This document shows, in pieces, positions 35,467-44,289 of a stretch of DNA of 64,000 nucleotides. Every line of letters begins with the position of its first letter. The stretch's first letter is position 1. A model generated the notes under the pieces. It saw only the letters and a program-made list of their open reading frames with translations, made no database searches and was not told where the DNA came from. Origin of the DNA: Lacticaseibacillus paracasei subsp. paracasei (GTDB lineage Bacteria; Bacillota; Bacilli; Lactobacillales; Lactobacillaceae); assembly GCF_000829035.1 (NCBI RefSeq), contig NZ_AP012541.1:806001-870000 (forward strand), written 5' to 3'. A program made the position numbers and the translations under genes.

Positions 35467-36250
35467 GAAGCTTGCCTTTATAAATGGCAGACCACAATTG
35501 GTTGATGCCAATGCTCGTGTTAGATCGGAGGCGGATAGGCAGTACAACCGTGTGCGGAATGAGCAGCAGTCGGACTACCTTAAGTTCTATCACAGTAATG
35601 AATGGAAGCAGCTGCGTGAGCAGATATTGATTAGAGACAACAGTTTATGCCAACGCTGTGGCCTGCAAGCCTCATTAGTTGATCATATTGTTCCAAGCGA
35701 AGATGACTGGGAAGACCGCACGAACGCGGATAATCTGCAGGCTTTATGCAGGGACTGCCACTATTGGAAGACGAGACGTGAGACAACCAAGCGTAAGAAG
35801 GGACAGCATCGAGCCATGAAGACTACAGTAATCGTTGGCTATCCAGCAAGTGGCAAGTCAACGTACGTCAAGCGACATCAAGGACAGCATGACCTCGTCT
35901 ATAATTACGACCATCTCATGACGGCGTTAACAGGCCTGCCATTACATCAGGGCAATATAGACGCCAATGATTATGTGCAACTAATCTATGAGCTGATACT
36001 ACGGAAGCTTAAAGCAGAGCAGACCTTTGACCATGTATGGTTAGTCATGACATATCCAGATGAGAAGCTAGACACGTTGCTTGCTAGTCGAGAGGTCGAA
36101 CACATACTCATCGACACTGACCGAGACACATGCATGCAGAGACTGTCTAAGCAAGGTCGAGATGTTAGTCAACTCATCAAAGCAATGAACAAACTTGATG
36201 AATTGAAATCACAAAACAAATTTAAAAAATTCAAAGAAATAAAAAGTTAA
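35456..36250 (+). CDS. HNH endonuclease fused to a P-loop kinase-like domain
   Basis: A 264-aa two-domain protein. The HNH nuclease (about 45-110) has NSLCQRCGL, VDHIVPSEDDWEDR, NADNLQALCRDCH with two CxxC zinc knuckles; the second half (about 120-264) is a P-loop domain with Walker A IVGYPASGKSTYVKRH and the polynucleotide/nucleotide-kinase-like end LIDTDRDTCMQRL. HNH proteins next to terminases are needed for cos cleavage in HK97-type phages; the kinase-like half suggests it may also handle DNA ends. The tail is Lys-rich. Two possible ATGs (35447, 35456), neither with a good binding site. Confidence 0.75.
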   Translation: MPSKKLAFINGRPQLVDANARVRSEADRQYNRVRNEQQSDYLKFYHSNEWKQLREQILIRDNSLCQRCGLQASLVDHIVPSEDDWEDRTNADNLQALCRDCHYWKTRRETTKRKKGQHRAMKTTVIVGYPASGKSTYVKRHQGQHDLVYNYDHLMTALTGLPLHQGNIDANDYVQLIYELILRKLKAEQTFDHVWLVMTYPDEKLDTLLASREVEHILIDTDRDTCMQRLSKQGRDVSQLIKAMNKLDELKSQNKFKKFKEIKS

Positions 36251-36450
36251 AAAACAAATTTTCGATAATTTATCGGGCGACTTCACGGGCTGGAAACGGC
36301 TAGACCCCCCTTCCATTTTTATCGGGGGTTACATTTTTTGGAACGGAAGAACGGTCGGCCTCTTTTTTGCACCCCAAATTGTAACGATTTTTAGGGGGTA
36401 GGAGGTCAATAAGACCCATTTTATATAGATATTAGGAGGTGAAGTGGGAA
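36251..36450 (+). other. non-coding region before the terminases, candidate cos site
   Basis: About 200 bp without a gene, between the HNH protein and small terminase, where cos sits in cohesive-end siphophages. It contains AT-rich repeats, the imperfect pair ATTTATCGGGCGACTT / TTTTATCGGGGG, a CCCCCC run at 36304-36309 and a GGGGG run at 36391-36395. The cut positions cannot be read from the sequence. Confidence 0.45.
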
Positions 36451-36906
36451 ATGGCTGGAAAATACAAAGTATTGCAAATGTCGAAGGGTGATTTGACCAA
36501 AGAACGGCAGGAAGCCAAGTTACATGCGGAATTGATGGCCAAAGATGGCATTCCAAAGCTTCAGGTAACACCGCCTAATCATCTTGACCCAGTCGCAAAA
36601 CAAGAATACAAGCGAATCATCGAATCTTTGGGGACCTTACCACTTAGAAATCTCGATCGCGCCGAGTTGGAAAACTATTGCACATGGTATTCCGTTTATA
36701 AAAACACTTCGGTCAACATGAAGCTGGCTTTAAAGAATGGAGATCAAGATGAGTATTATGCATACGTTGGCATATTGAATAAAGCAACGGCAAATATTAA
36801 AAGTCTAGCCAGTGATCTTGGTCTTAATGTCAACAGCCGGATGCAGATGAGCATGCCTAAGACCGAAGCACAGAAAAATGATTCAATCATTGATACTTTT
36901 GGCTGA
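36451..36906 (+). CDS. terS: terminase small subunit (P27 family)
   Basis: A 151-aa DNA-recognition subunit. PNHLDPVAKQEYKRIIESLG, then LDRAELENYCTWYSVYKN and the C-terminal ASDLGLNVNSRMQM are the P27-family pattern. It binds cos and recruits the large subunit. ATG at 36451 follows AGGAGG at 11 nt. Confidence 0.85.
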   Translation: MAGKYKVLQMSKGDLTKERQEAKLHAELMAKDGIPKLQVTPPNHLDPVAKQEYKRIIESLGTLPLRNLDRAELENYCTWYSVYKNTSVNMKLALKNGDQDEYYAYVGILNKATANIKSLASDLGLNVNSRMQMSMPKTEAQKNDSIIDTFG

Positions 36907-36927
36907 CTGTGATGGAGGTGATGTTGG

Positions 36928-38640
36928 TTGTCAAAATTTAAGGATCCAATGCCTAATTTCATAAAGCGTGTGCTGGACGGTCGTCTTATTACTTCTAAGG
37001 CAGTTAATCTCGCGGTGAAACGCCATCAAGAAGACTTGAAACGAACAGATTGGCGATGGCGTTATGATCCAAATCTAGCGGGAAAGGCTGTTAAATTTAT
37101 GGAAATTCTGCCAGAACCAAAAAGTGGGAAACCACAACCATTAGCACCGTTTCAGAAATTCATTATTGGCAGTATATATGGCTGGGTTGATAAAGATGAT
37201 TCAAATATAAGGCGATTTACCGATGTGTTCATTTCGATGGCACGAAAAAACGGTAAGTCGCTTTTGATTTCTGGCGTCATTCTGTATGAGTTTCTGTTCG
37301 GAAAGAATCCAGCCAACAAACGGCAATTATATACCGCTGCTAATGATCGCAAGCAGGCCGGCATTGTATTCGGAATGGTCAAAGACCGACTACGTGCACT
37401 CATGCGGAAAGACCCTGGTATCAAACGAATGGTTAAGATTACGCGAGACGAACTTGTCAATTTAGACGACGGATCAACAATTCGTTCATTCTCTCGTGAT
37501 ACAGGACTTGTCGATGGCTATGAACCCCACGTTGCGGTGGTTGACGAATATGCCAACGCTAAAACAACAGATATGATTGAAACCCTTGCCTCAGGGCAGG
37601 TGTTACTGCCTAGTTATCTGACGTTCATCATTTCAACGGCTGGATTCGACATGAACGTGCCGATGTTTCAACAAAATTATCCGTATGCCAAAAAGGTGTT
37701 GTCCGGTGAAGAAAAGGCAGAACGCTATTTTGCATTTATTGCTGAACAAGACAACGTACAAGAGGTTGATGACCCCAATTCTTGGATCAAATCGAATCCG
37801 CTACTTGACGTTGATACCTTAAACGGCCAAATCAGTGATTATCTGACGACTAAGTTAGCTCAAGCTCGTGCTGATGGCAGTCTAAACGCTAAATTAGTCA
37901 AAAACTTTAATATTTGGCGACAGGCTACAGAAGACAGTTATCTAGATTTCGATGCTTGGAAAGCGGCAGAGCTGACCGACAAGCCCGATATTCGCGGGCA
38001 AAGAGCATGGATTGGAATTGATGTCGGTCGTACAAGCGATCTATTCGCCATTTCTTGGCTAATTCCCCAGGATGGCTGGTGGTGGCTTGACGGTTATGCA
38101 TTTGTTGCTTCAAAAGGTGGCATCGATAACAAAATCAAGACAGATCGGATTGACTACTTGGCTGCTGAACAACACGGCGAAGGCGAGATCAGCAGCTTAG
38201 AGTCAGGTATCATTGACAACGATCGGGTATATGAATGGCTCGAAGACTTCATTGAACGTAATGACTTAGATGTTCAAGGTATCATGTACGACCCTTATCA
38301 ATTTGGACCAATGCTAACGGCAATTGAGAAGAATCATCCTGAGTGGCCGATGGTACAGGTGCGACAAGGAACGCTGACACTGTCAATGCCAACTAAGCAG
38401 TTCCGCGATGATGTTATCAGTGGTCGCATAAAGCATTCAGATAATCGCATTATGCAGGCCGCCGCAATGAACGCGGTTATAATGTCTGACAACAACGGCG
38501 TCCGTATTAATAAGAATAAGTATGCTAACAAAATAGACATGATTGATGCCACGCTTGATGCTTATGCCATCGCTTTCAAGGAAGACTTGGACAACTATTT
38601 GGACGACGACCGCGTGTTTAGTGACGACTTTGGCTTTTAG
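36928..38640 (+). CDS. terL: terminase large subunit
   Basis: A 570-aa packaging motor and nuclease. ATPase: Walker A in ISMARKNGKSLLISG, Walker B in VAVVDEYANA. Nuclease: first acidic residue in WIGIDVGRTSDLFA, others in GIMYDPYQFGP and the C-terminal MIDATLDAYAIAF. TTG start with GGAGG 9 nt upstream. Typical length for the Terminase_1 group. Confidence 0.93.
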   Translation: MSKFKDPMPNFIKRVLDGRLITSKAVNLAVKRHQEDLKRTDWRWRYDPNLAGKAVKFMEILPEPKSGKPQPLAPFQKFIIGSIYGWVDKDDSNIRRFTDVFISMARKNGKSLLISGVILYEFLFGKNPANKRQLYTAANDRKQAGIVFGMVKDRLRALMRKDPGIKRMVKITRDELVNLDDGSTIRSFSRDTGLVDGYEPHVAVVDEYANAKTTDMIETLASGQVLLPSYLTFIISTAGFDMNVPMFQQNYPYAKKVLSGEEKAERYFAFIAEQDNVQEVDDPNSWIKSNPLLDVDTLNGQISDYLTTKLAQARADGSLNAKLVKNFNIWRQATEDSYLDFDAWKAAELTDKPDIRGQRAWIGIDVGRTSDLFAISWLIPQDGWWWLDGYAFVASKGGIDNKIKTDRIDYLAAEQHGEGEISSLESGIIDNDRVYEWLEDFIERNDLDVQGIMYDPYQFGPMLTAIEKNHPEWPMVQVRQGTLTLSMPTKQFRDDVISGRIKHSDNRIMQAAAMNAVIMSDNNGVRINKNKYANKIDMIDATLDAYAIAFKEDLDNYLDDDRVFSDDFGF

Positions 38641-38651
38641 GAGGTGAGAAT

Positions 38652-38843
38652 GTGAATGGAAAACTAGCTAACTTTTTCAGAATTCTTGGCGCAAATATGG
38701 CTGGAATTGCCACTGTTTTGGGTTTCATTTTAGCTGGATATGGGGCTTTTTTGATCAATAGGCCTACTGGATTCATGGTTTGCGGCGGCTTGCTGTTTGT
38801 TCTCGCCTTTATTCTGCTGCTTCCTGATAACGAAGGGAGGTGA
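38652..38843 (+). CDS. small two-helix membrane protein (63 aa)
   Basis: A 63-aa protein with two hydrophobic segments (about 13-34 and 40-57), GTG start with AGGAGG 8 nt upstream. A small membrane protein between terL and portal is common in Lactobacillus phages; role unknown. Confidence 0.65.
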   Translation: MNGKLANFFRILGANMAGIATVLGFILAGYGAFLINRPTGFMVCGGLLFVLAFILLLPDNEGR

Positions 38844-38848
38844 GATTA

Positions 38849-40102
38849 ATGAAGCTATTTCGAGGATTAGCAACCGAAGTGGACCCTCACTGGGCAGATC
38901 ATTTGCTTGATTCTGGGGTAATTCCATCATTTCGAGGCGGGTATCTTGGCATTTCTGCCTTACGGAACTCTGACGTGCTTACGGCTGTATCGATTGTTTC
39001 GGGTGATGTTAGTCGTTTTCCGCTAGTAATCACGGACAGCTCAACCGATGAGGTTGTTGACCTAGCCAATATTGAATACTTGATGAATACAAAGGTAAAC
39101 AAGCGGCTGTCGGCTTATCAGTGGAAATTTTCCATGATGGTCAATGCAATTTTGACTGGCAACGCTTATTCGCGTATTGTGCGCGATCCGATAACCAAAG
39201 AACCAGCTATGTTTGAGTTCTATGCTCCATCACAGACGCAGGTGGACACAAGCGACCCTGATAACATCATCTACCGTTTCACGCCTTACAATTCTAGCAT
39301 GCAAAAAATATGTGGATTTGAGGACGTCATTCACTGGAAGTTTTTCTCATACGACACAATCATGGGGCGCTCACCGCTGTTGTCGCTTGGTGATGAAATT
39401 GGACTGCAGGAGTCAGGCGTTTCAACGTTACAGAAGTTCTTCAAGAGCGGCTTGAAAGGCTCAATTATCAAAGCAAAGGAGAGTCGCCTGTCCGCCGAAG
39501 CACGTCAGAAGATTCGTGAAGATTTTGAAAGAGCACAGGCAGGCGCTGATGCTGGATCACCAATTATAGTTGACGCAACGATGGATTATCAGCCGTTGGA
39601 AGTTGATACCAACGTTCTTAATCTGATTAACAGCAATAACTATTCAACAGCGCAGATTGCGAAGGCTTTGCGGGTGCCAGCGTATCGATTAGCCCAAAAT
39701 AGTCCCAATCAGTCAGTTAAACAGCTTGCTGATGACTATATTCGCAATGATCTTCCATTTTACTTTGAACCGATTACAAGTGAGTTTGAACTAAAGCTGC
39801 TTGATGACGCGCAACGGCACCAATATTGCATAGGATTCGACACAAAATCAGTAAACGGATTGCCGATTGCTGACGTAAATACAGCAGTTAATGGCGGACT
39901 GTGGACTGGAAACGAGGGACGTGCGGAGCTTGGAAAGAAACCGTTAAAAGACCCGAACATGGATCGTATTCAGTCGACACTTAACACAGTGTTCCTTGAT
40001 CAAAAGGAAGCTTATCAAGCTGAGCATGCAGCAGAATTGAAGGGAGGTGATACTAATGCCAAAGGAAATCAGAATGGCAGCGGCACCAATGCAAATTCGT
40101 GA
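38849..40102 (+). CDS. portal protein (HK97 family)
   Basis: A 417-aa portal: LFRGLATEVDPHWADHLLDS start, central VNAILTGNAYSRIVRDPITK, IIKAKESRLS and ALRVPAYRLAQNSPNQSVKQ. Twelve copies form the DNA entry vertex. ATG 38849 with GGGAGG; overlapped at its end by the protease gene (HK97 module order). Confidence 0.92.
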   Translation: MKLFRGLATEVDPHWADHLLDSGVIPSFRGGYLGISALRNSDVLTAVSIVSGDVSRFPLVITDSSTDEVVDLANIEYLMNTKVNKRLSAYQWKFSMMVNAILTGNAYSRIVRDPITKEPAMFEFYAPSQTQVDTSDPDNIIYRFTPYNSSMQKICGFEDVIHWKFFSYDTIMGRSPLLSLGDEIGLQESGVSTLQKFFKSGLKGSIIKAKESRLSAEARQKIREDFERAQAGADAGSPIIVDATMDYQPLEVDTNVLNLINSNNYSTAQIAKALRVPAYRLAQNSPNQSVKQLADDYIRNDLPFYFEPITSEFELKLLDDAQRHQYCIGFDTKSVNGLPIADVNTAVNGGLWTGNEGRAELGKKPLKDPNMDRIQSTLNTVFLDQKEAYQAEHAAELKGGDTNAKGNQNGSGTNANS

Positions 40103-40685
40103 TGGTGATGATGATCATCCTGCCGTTATTGAGGGCTATGCCCTTAAGTTCGACAGACAATCCGAGATTATGGGAAGTGGTGAGCTGAGTTTCCGCGAAC
40201 ACATTGACCCACACGCACTGGACAATGCGGACATGAGTAACGTTGTTGCGCTATTTAATCATGACCAGAACCAAGTGTTAGGCCGCACGGGTGTCAATTT
40301 AGAGCTGACGGTTGATGAAACGGGGCTCAAATATACGTTGACACCTCCAGATACACAGCTTGGGCGTGATTTGCTAGAAAATGTTCGTCGGGGAATTATC
40401 AGCCAATCAAGTTTTGCATTCACGATTGCACCAGACAAAGATGCACAGAAGTGGCAAAAATCTAATGAACGTGGTGTGAAGTATGACCGCACTATCAACA
40501 ATATTGATCATTTGTTCGATGTCTCTCCAGTAACCACGCCAGCATATCCGGATACTGAGGTAAAGGTCGGAGCACGATCGTTGGAACAGATAAAAGCGCT
40601 AGATCAGCCGCCAGAATGGGAGCTTAAGCGGCGTAAGATGCTTTATCAATTGAATAAAGAGAACTTGCTCAAAGGCATCGAATAA
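40056..40685 (+). CDS. HK97-type prohead protease
   Basis: A 209-aa serine protease of the Caudovirales prohead family: IEGYALKFDRQSEI, the catalytic His in VVALFNHDQNQVLGR, and the Ser region ISQSSFAFTI. It trims the N-terminal delta domain of the capsid protein during maturation. ATG 40056 with GGGAGG; the first 47 nt overlap the portal gene. Confidence 0.9.
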   Translation: MPKEIRMAAAPMQIRDGDDDHPAVIEGYALKFDRQSEIMGSGELSFREHIDPHALDNADMSNVVALFNHDQNQVLGRTGVNLELTVDETGLKYTLTPPDTQLGRDLLENVRRGIISQSSFAFTIAPDKDAQKWQKSNERGVKYDRTINNIDHLFDVSPVTTPAYPDTEVKVGARSLEQIKALDQPPEWELKRRKMLYQLNKENLLKGIE

Positions 40686-40726
40686 TCGGTGCCTATTTTT
40701 ATACAAAAAATAAGGAGGGTCACTAG

Positions 40727-41929
40727 ATGACTTTAGATGAAAAATTAGCTGCTGTTAAAAAGCAACTTGATGAAAAGCGTTCAGCGTTGCCAGCTATGAA
40801 GACAGAACTTCGTTCTTTACTTGAAGGTGAAGATTCCGAGGAAAACCTGAAGAAGGCAGAAGGCGTTCGTGCCAAGTATGATAAAGCTGACAAAGAGATC
40901 AAAGATCTTGAAGAAAAACGTGACTTATACGAGGCTGCGTTGAAAGGCAATGAACAGCCGAGTGGGAAGAAGCCCAATCATCCGGAAGAGCATAGCTATC
41001 GCGATGCACTGAATGCTTATTTGCATACTCGTGGTCGTAATACTGATGGCGTCAATTTTGAAAAGACAGAAGCTGGTGAATTTGCAATTTTTCGTGCCGC
41101 TCCTACCGATGCCAGTGATGCTGTAAATGCCGGTGTCAAGGCTGCAGATGCTGCCTTGACCATTCCAGAAACTATTAGCAATACACCACAGCGTGAATTG
41201 CAGACTATTGTTGACCTGAAGCCTTTCACGAACGTATTCCAAGCCTCCACACAAAAGGGTACTTACCCAACAGTTGCAAATGCCACAACCAAGATGGTCA
41301 CTGTCGCCGAGTTGGAAAAGAACCCAGCAATGGCAAAACCGGACTTCAAATCGATCGACTGGTCTGTTGAAACGTATCGTCAGGCTCTTCCGGTTTCACA
41401 GGAATCTATTGACGACTCCGCAATTGATTTGGTTGGGTTGATTGCCCAGAACGCACAACAAATTAAGGTCAACACGACCAACAGTGCCGTTGCAACTCTG
41501 CTGAAAGGCTTCACTGCCAAGACGATCTCTAGCATTGATGATTTGAAGCATATCAACAACGTGGATTTGGACCCTGCGTACTCTCGTGCAATCATCGCAT
41601 CCCAGAGCTTTTACAACTTCTTGGACACAGTTAAAGATGGCAATGGCCGCTACTTGCTGCAAGACAGCATCTTGACCCCGTCTGGCAAGAGCGTTCTTGG
41701 TATGCCGATTGCTGTTGTATCTGACGACACGTTTGGGGCAGCAGGCGAAGCACACGCCTTTTTGGGTGACATCAAGCGGGCAATTCTGTTTGCTAACCGC
41801 GCAGACTTCATGGTGCGTTGGACGGATGACCAGATTCACGGCCAGTTCTTGCAAGCAGGAATGCGCTTTGGTGTATCTGTTGCTGACGAAAAAGCAGGGT
41901 ACTTCCTCACATATACCCCAAAAGCGTAA
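40727..41929 (+). CDS. major capsid protein (HK97 fold), zero-frame form
   Basis: A 400-aa capsid protein. Residues 1-105 are a charged coiled-coil delta (scaffold) domain (LDEKLAAVKKQLDEK); the rest is the HK97 fold, with LPVSQESIDDSAIDLVGLI and the C-terminal RFGVSVADEKAGYFLTYTPK. The last codons before the TAA form the -1 slippery site CCCAAAA (41917-41923). AGGAGG start. A longer product is made by frameshift. Confidence 0.93.
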   Translation: MTLDEKLAAVKKQLDEKRSALPAMKTELRSLLEGEDSEENLKKAEGVRAKYDKADKEIKDLEEKRDLYEAALKGNEQPSGKKPNHPEEHSYRDALNAYLHTRGRNTDGVNFEKTEAGEFAIFRAAPTDASDAVNAGVKAADAALTIPETISNTPQRELQTIVDLKPFTNVFQASTQKGTYPTVANATTKMVTVAELEKNPAMAKPDFKSIDWSVETYRQALPVSQESIDDSAIDLVGLIAQNAQQIKVNTTNSAVATLLKGFTAKTISSIDDLKHINNVDLDPAYSRAIIASQSFYNFLDTVKDGNGRYLLQDSILTPSGKSVLGMPIAVVSDDTFGAAGEAHAFLGDIKRAILFANRADFMVRWTDDQIHGQFLQAGMRFGVSVADEKAGYFLTYTPKA

Positions 41930-42186
41930 CGCCTGACGGAGTGACTTTGAGCCAGAAAACGTTCACGGGTGGTGTCGGTGCCACAAAAGATATCACGGTG
42001 ACAGTCACTCCTGATGGCGCTCCTCAAGCAGTCGAAGCTGTGTCGAGCGATGAAAGAGTCGCTACGGTTGTTAAGAAGGCCGATGGTATTTACACCATTA
42101 CCAATCTGGCAGCGGGTGCAGCGACAATCACATTTAGCACTAATGGCATCAGCTCAACACTTGCCGTTACTGTTAACGCTGGGTAG
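41917..42186 (+). CDS. -1 frameshift extension of the capsid protein: Ig-like (Big_2) domain
   Basis: Slipping at C-CCA-AAA, four bases before the stop, gives PK-SVTPDGVTLSQKTFTG and 87 codons up to the TAG at 42186, for a total of about 486 aa. The extension is a bacterial Ig-like domain (Big_2: VSSDERVATVVKKADGIYTI, then SSTLAVTVNAG). The ORF (ATG-less until TTG 41947) has no binding site of its own. In L. casei phage A2 the same arrangement (gp5A/gp5B) is experimentally known; the longer form is essential in that phage. Confidence 0.85.
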   Translation, partial: PKSVTPDGVTLSQKTFTGGVGATKDITVTVTPDGAPQAVEAVSSDERVATVVKKADGIYTITNLAAGAATITFSTNGISSTLAVTVNAG

Positions 42187-42196
42187 GTGATTACTC

Positions 42197-42556
42197 TTGG
42201 CAGATACTACGCTTGACAAAAGCCCACTGACCGATGAACAGTTTCAGGTTCTGAAAATGTACTTGAAAGTTGATCAGACAATCGAAGACCCAATGATTAT
42301 GCAATTGGTGCATGACGCTTGTGGTGAAATCAGTTCGGCTATTAGTTTTGGATCAAATCCGGAACAATTTCTAAGCAATCCAGAAACTCGGGATCGTTTC
42401 TTCACAGCGCTCATGAAGCAAGTGAAGGAAGACTATGACTACCGAGGTATGGGTGCTGAAGTCATGCGCTTTCCGTTGCAAACATCAACCACAAATATCA
42501 TCAATCAGCTTCGTTCAGAATTGCCGGAAGAGGATGGTGATTCTGATGCGAACTAA
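42197..42556 (+). CDS. head-tail connector (gp6-like)
   Basis: A 119-aa helical protein. EDPMIMQLVHDACGEISSAI matches the gp6-like DNA-packaging connector ring. TTG start with TAGGTGA. Second gene after the capsid in HK97-type phages. Confidence 0.8.
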   Translation: MADTTLDKSPLTDEQFQVLKMYLKVDQTIEDPMIMQLVHDACGEISSAISFGSNPEQFLSNPETRDRFFTALMKQVKEDYDYRGMGAEVMRFPLQTSTTNIINQLRSELPEEDGDSDAN

Positions 42557-42875
42557 TCGAATGACTGAGAGAATTGCGTTCGTCAGCTATGAGTCAAAAA
42601 AGGTTAACGGAGTTCCGGTTGATGGCGTGCTCGTTAAGCATATGACGGTTTGGGCGGAAGTTCCTAAGGTACCAATCAGAGAAGCAAATGATCCACAGAC
42701 GAAGTTGGGCACCCGCAAAGACAGCCCGACTTTTTTAGTGCGGTTTTTAACCACAGAGGAAATCCAACCAACTTGGAGAATTCAATGGCGTGGTAATGAA
42801 TATCAAATCACAGGGCTTGATCCTGATTACGAGAGGCGCGATCTGACAACGATTACGGCAAAGGCGGTGAGCTGA
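42546..42875 (+). CDS. head closure / head-tail adaptor
   Basis: A 109-aa protein with small beta-barrel character: ERIAFVSYESKKVNGVPVDG, PTFLVRFLTTEEIQPTWRIQ, then the end GLDPDYERRDLTTITAKAVS. Matches the Phage_H_T_join adaptor family by pattern and position. Overlaps its neighbours at both ends. Confidence 0.75.
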   Translation: MRTNRMTERIAFVSYESKKVNGVPVDGVLVKHMTVWAEVPKVPIREANDPQTKLGTRKDSPTFLVRFLTTEEIQPTWRIQWRGNEYQITGLDPDYERRDLTTITAKAVS

Positions 42876-43261
42876 TGGGCGTAAAAGTCACAGGGGATGC
42901 TGAACTACTCGCTAATCTTAACAAACTTCAATTTGGGGTTGCAAAAGAAGCTCGAGCGGCTGTCCGAGATGGCGCACAAAAGTTTGCCGACAGGCTAAAA
43001 AGCAAAACGCCTGAGTGGACCGGTGAAACTGATATGAGCGGACATCTGAAAGATGACATCAAGCTTTCAAGTGTCCGTGAAACGAGCGGTTTAACAGAAG
43101 TAGACGTTGGATATGGTAAAGATACCGGCTGGCGTGCTCACTTTCCAAACTCGGGGACCTCAATGCAGGACCCGCAACATTTCATTGAAGAAACCCAAGA
43201 AGTCATGCGGCCAGTTGTTATCGCTGCCTTCCTAAGCCACTTGAAGAAAGGCGGGATGTAA
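42875..43261 (+). CDS. HK97 gp10-type tail-completion protein
   Basis: A 128-aa protein with the gp10 pattern: VRDGAQKFADRLKSKTPEWT and the conserved WRAHFPNSGTSMQDPQHFIE. It joins the head to the tail. The start overlaps the previous stop (TGATG). Confidence 0.82.
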   Translation: MGVKVTGDAELLANLNKLQFGVAKEARAAVRDGAQKFADRLKSKTPEWTGETDMSGHLKDDIKLSSVRETSGLTEVDVGYGKDTGWRAHFPNSGTSMQDPQHFIEETQEVMRPVVIAAFLSHLKKGGM

Positions 43262-43647
43262 TGGCACCTGAAAAACGTGTTTATGACATCCTGTCACACA
43301 CTTTGGATATTGCTGACAAGGTGAATATAGGCACTCCAGACTTCAATAACCAGACTAGTGAAACTCCCGAGAGTCTAGCTCCATGGGTAAGAATCACTTC
43401 TTTACCAGGTGATGCTGCTGACTATGCTGACGATTCTAGGATTCTAGAGTATCCGAAAGTACAAGTAGATTTTTGGGTGGGTATAACGGACTGGGATCAA
43501 CAAGAAAAAATTGAAACACAGATATATCAAGCACTACATGCGGCTGGCTGGGAAAGGTATTATCGCAACTCCTACGTTGATGGTGATACCCCAGCCCTTC
43601 GCATGACAACAGGATACTTTCAGTTTCAAGGACTGCCGATTGGCTAG
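43261..43647 (+). CDS. tail terminator-like protein (DUF3168/gp11 type)
   Basis: A 128-aa protein: VYDILSHTLDIADKVNIGTP, YPKVQVDFWVGITDWDQQEK, IYQALHAAGW. Pattern and position are those of the tail terminator that caps the tail tube. Overlaps the previous stop by one base. Confidence 0.78.
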   Translation: MAPEKRVYDILSHTLDIADKVNIGTPDFNNQTSETPESLAPWVRITSLPGDAADYADDSRILEYPKVQVDFWVGITDWDQQEKIETQIYQALHAAGWERYYRNSYVDGDTPALRMTTGYFQFQGLPIG

Positions 43648-43680
43648 TCCTTTTTATTTTCCTAAAGGAGGATTTTAAAT

Positions 43681-44289
43681 ATGGCAGATACTGCTGTAAC
43701 AACTAATAAGAAGTTAGCAAAATTTGGGGCTTCGGCCTTTGAATACGGGGTTGTCGGTGATGACGACTTTGTACTAAGCACACGAAAGATGCAAGGCTTA
43801 TCTAGTGTGAAATTGGATATTAAAACAGAGCAAAAGACGCTGTCCGCTGATGATGGCCCGTACTTGATTCTTTCTGGTGGTATCACAGAAGCAACCGAAA
43901 CAATCGAAATGTACGATGTTGATTCCGTTATGAAGTCTGATTTATTTGGCATTAAGGTTGTTAATGGGGTTGAAGTATATCCAAAGAACCTTAGCCCTAA
44001 TTACGCCGCAACTTTGTTCCGCACGAAGCTTTCAAATGGCAAGTACGTTTGGGTTGGTATGCTCAAGGGAATGTTCTCACTTCCGGGCGTTGATACCAAG
44101 ACTGTTGACGGCACACCAGATCCGAGCGCTGACAGCATCGAAGGCTCATTTATTCCTCGTGGTGACCAAGACACTGGCAATGTTGTGTTGATTGGTCGTG
44201 AAGACAACGATGGATTCGATTTTGATAAGTTCCATGGATATGTTTTCCCTAAGACTGCTGAAGATGCGACTATTGCCCCAAAAGCGTAG
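43681..44289 (+). CDS. major tail (tube) protein, zero-frame form
   Basis: A 202-aa tube protein: AVTTNKKLAKFGASAFEYGV, LKIDI-like early strand, SFIPRGDQDTGNVVLIGRED, then FDKFHGYVFPKTAED. Ends in PKA-TAG at the slippery site CCCAAAA (44277-44283). AGGAGG start. Confidence 0.88.
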   Translation: MADTAVTTNKKLAKFGASAFEYGVVGDDDFVLSTRKMQGLSSVKLDIKTEQKTLSADDGPYLILSGGITEATETIEMYDVDSVMKSDLFGIKVVNGVEVYPKNLSPNYAATLFRTKLSNGKYVWVGMLKGMFSLPGVDTKTVDGTPDPSADSIEGSFIPRGDQDTGNVVLIGREDNDGFDFDKFHGYVFPKTAEDATIAPKA

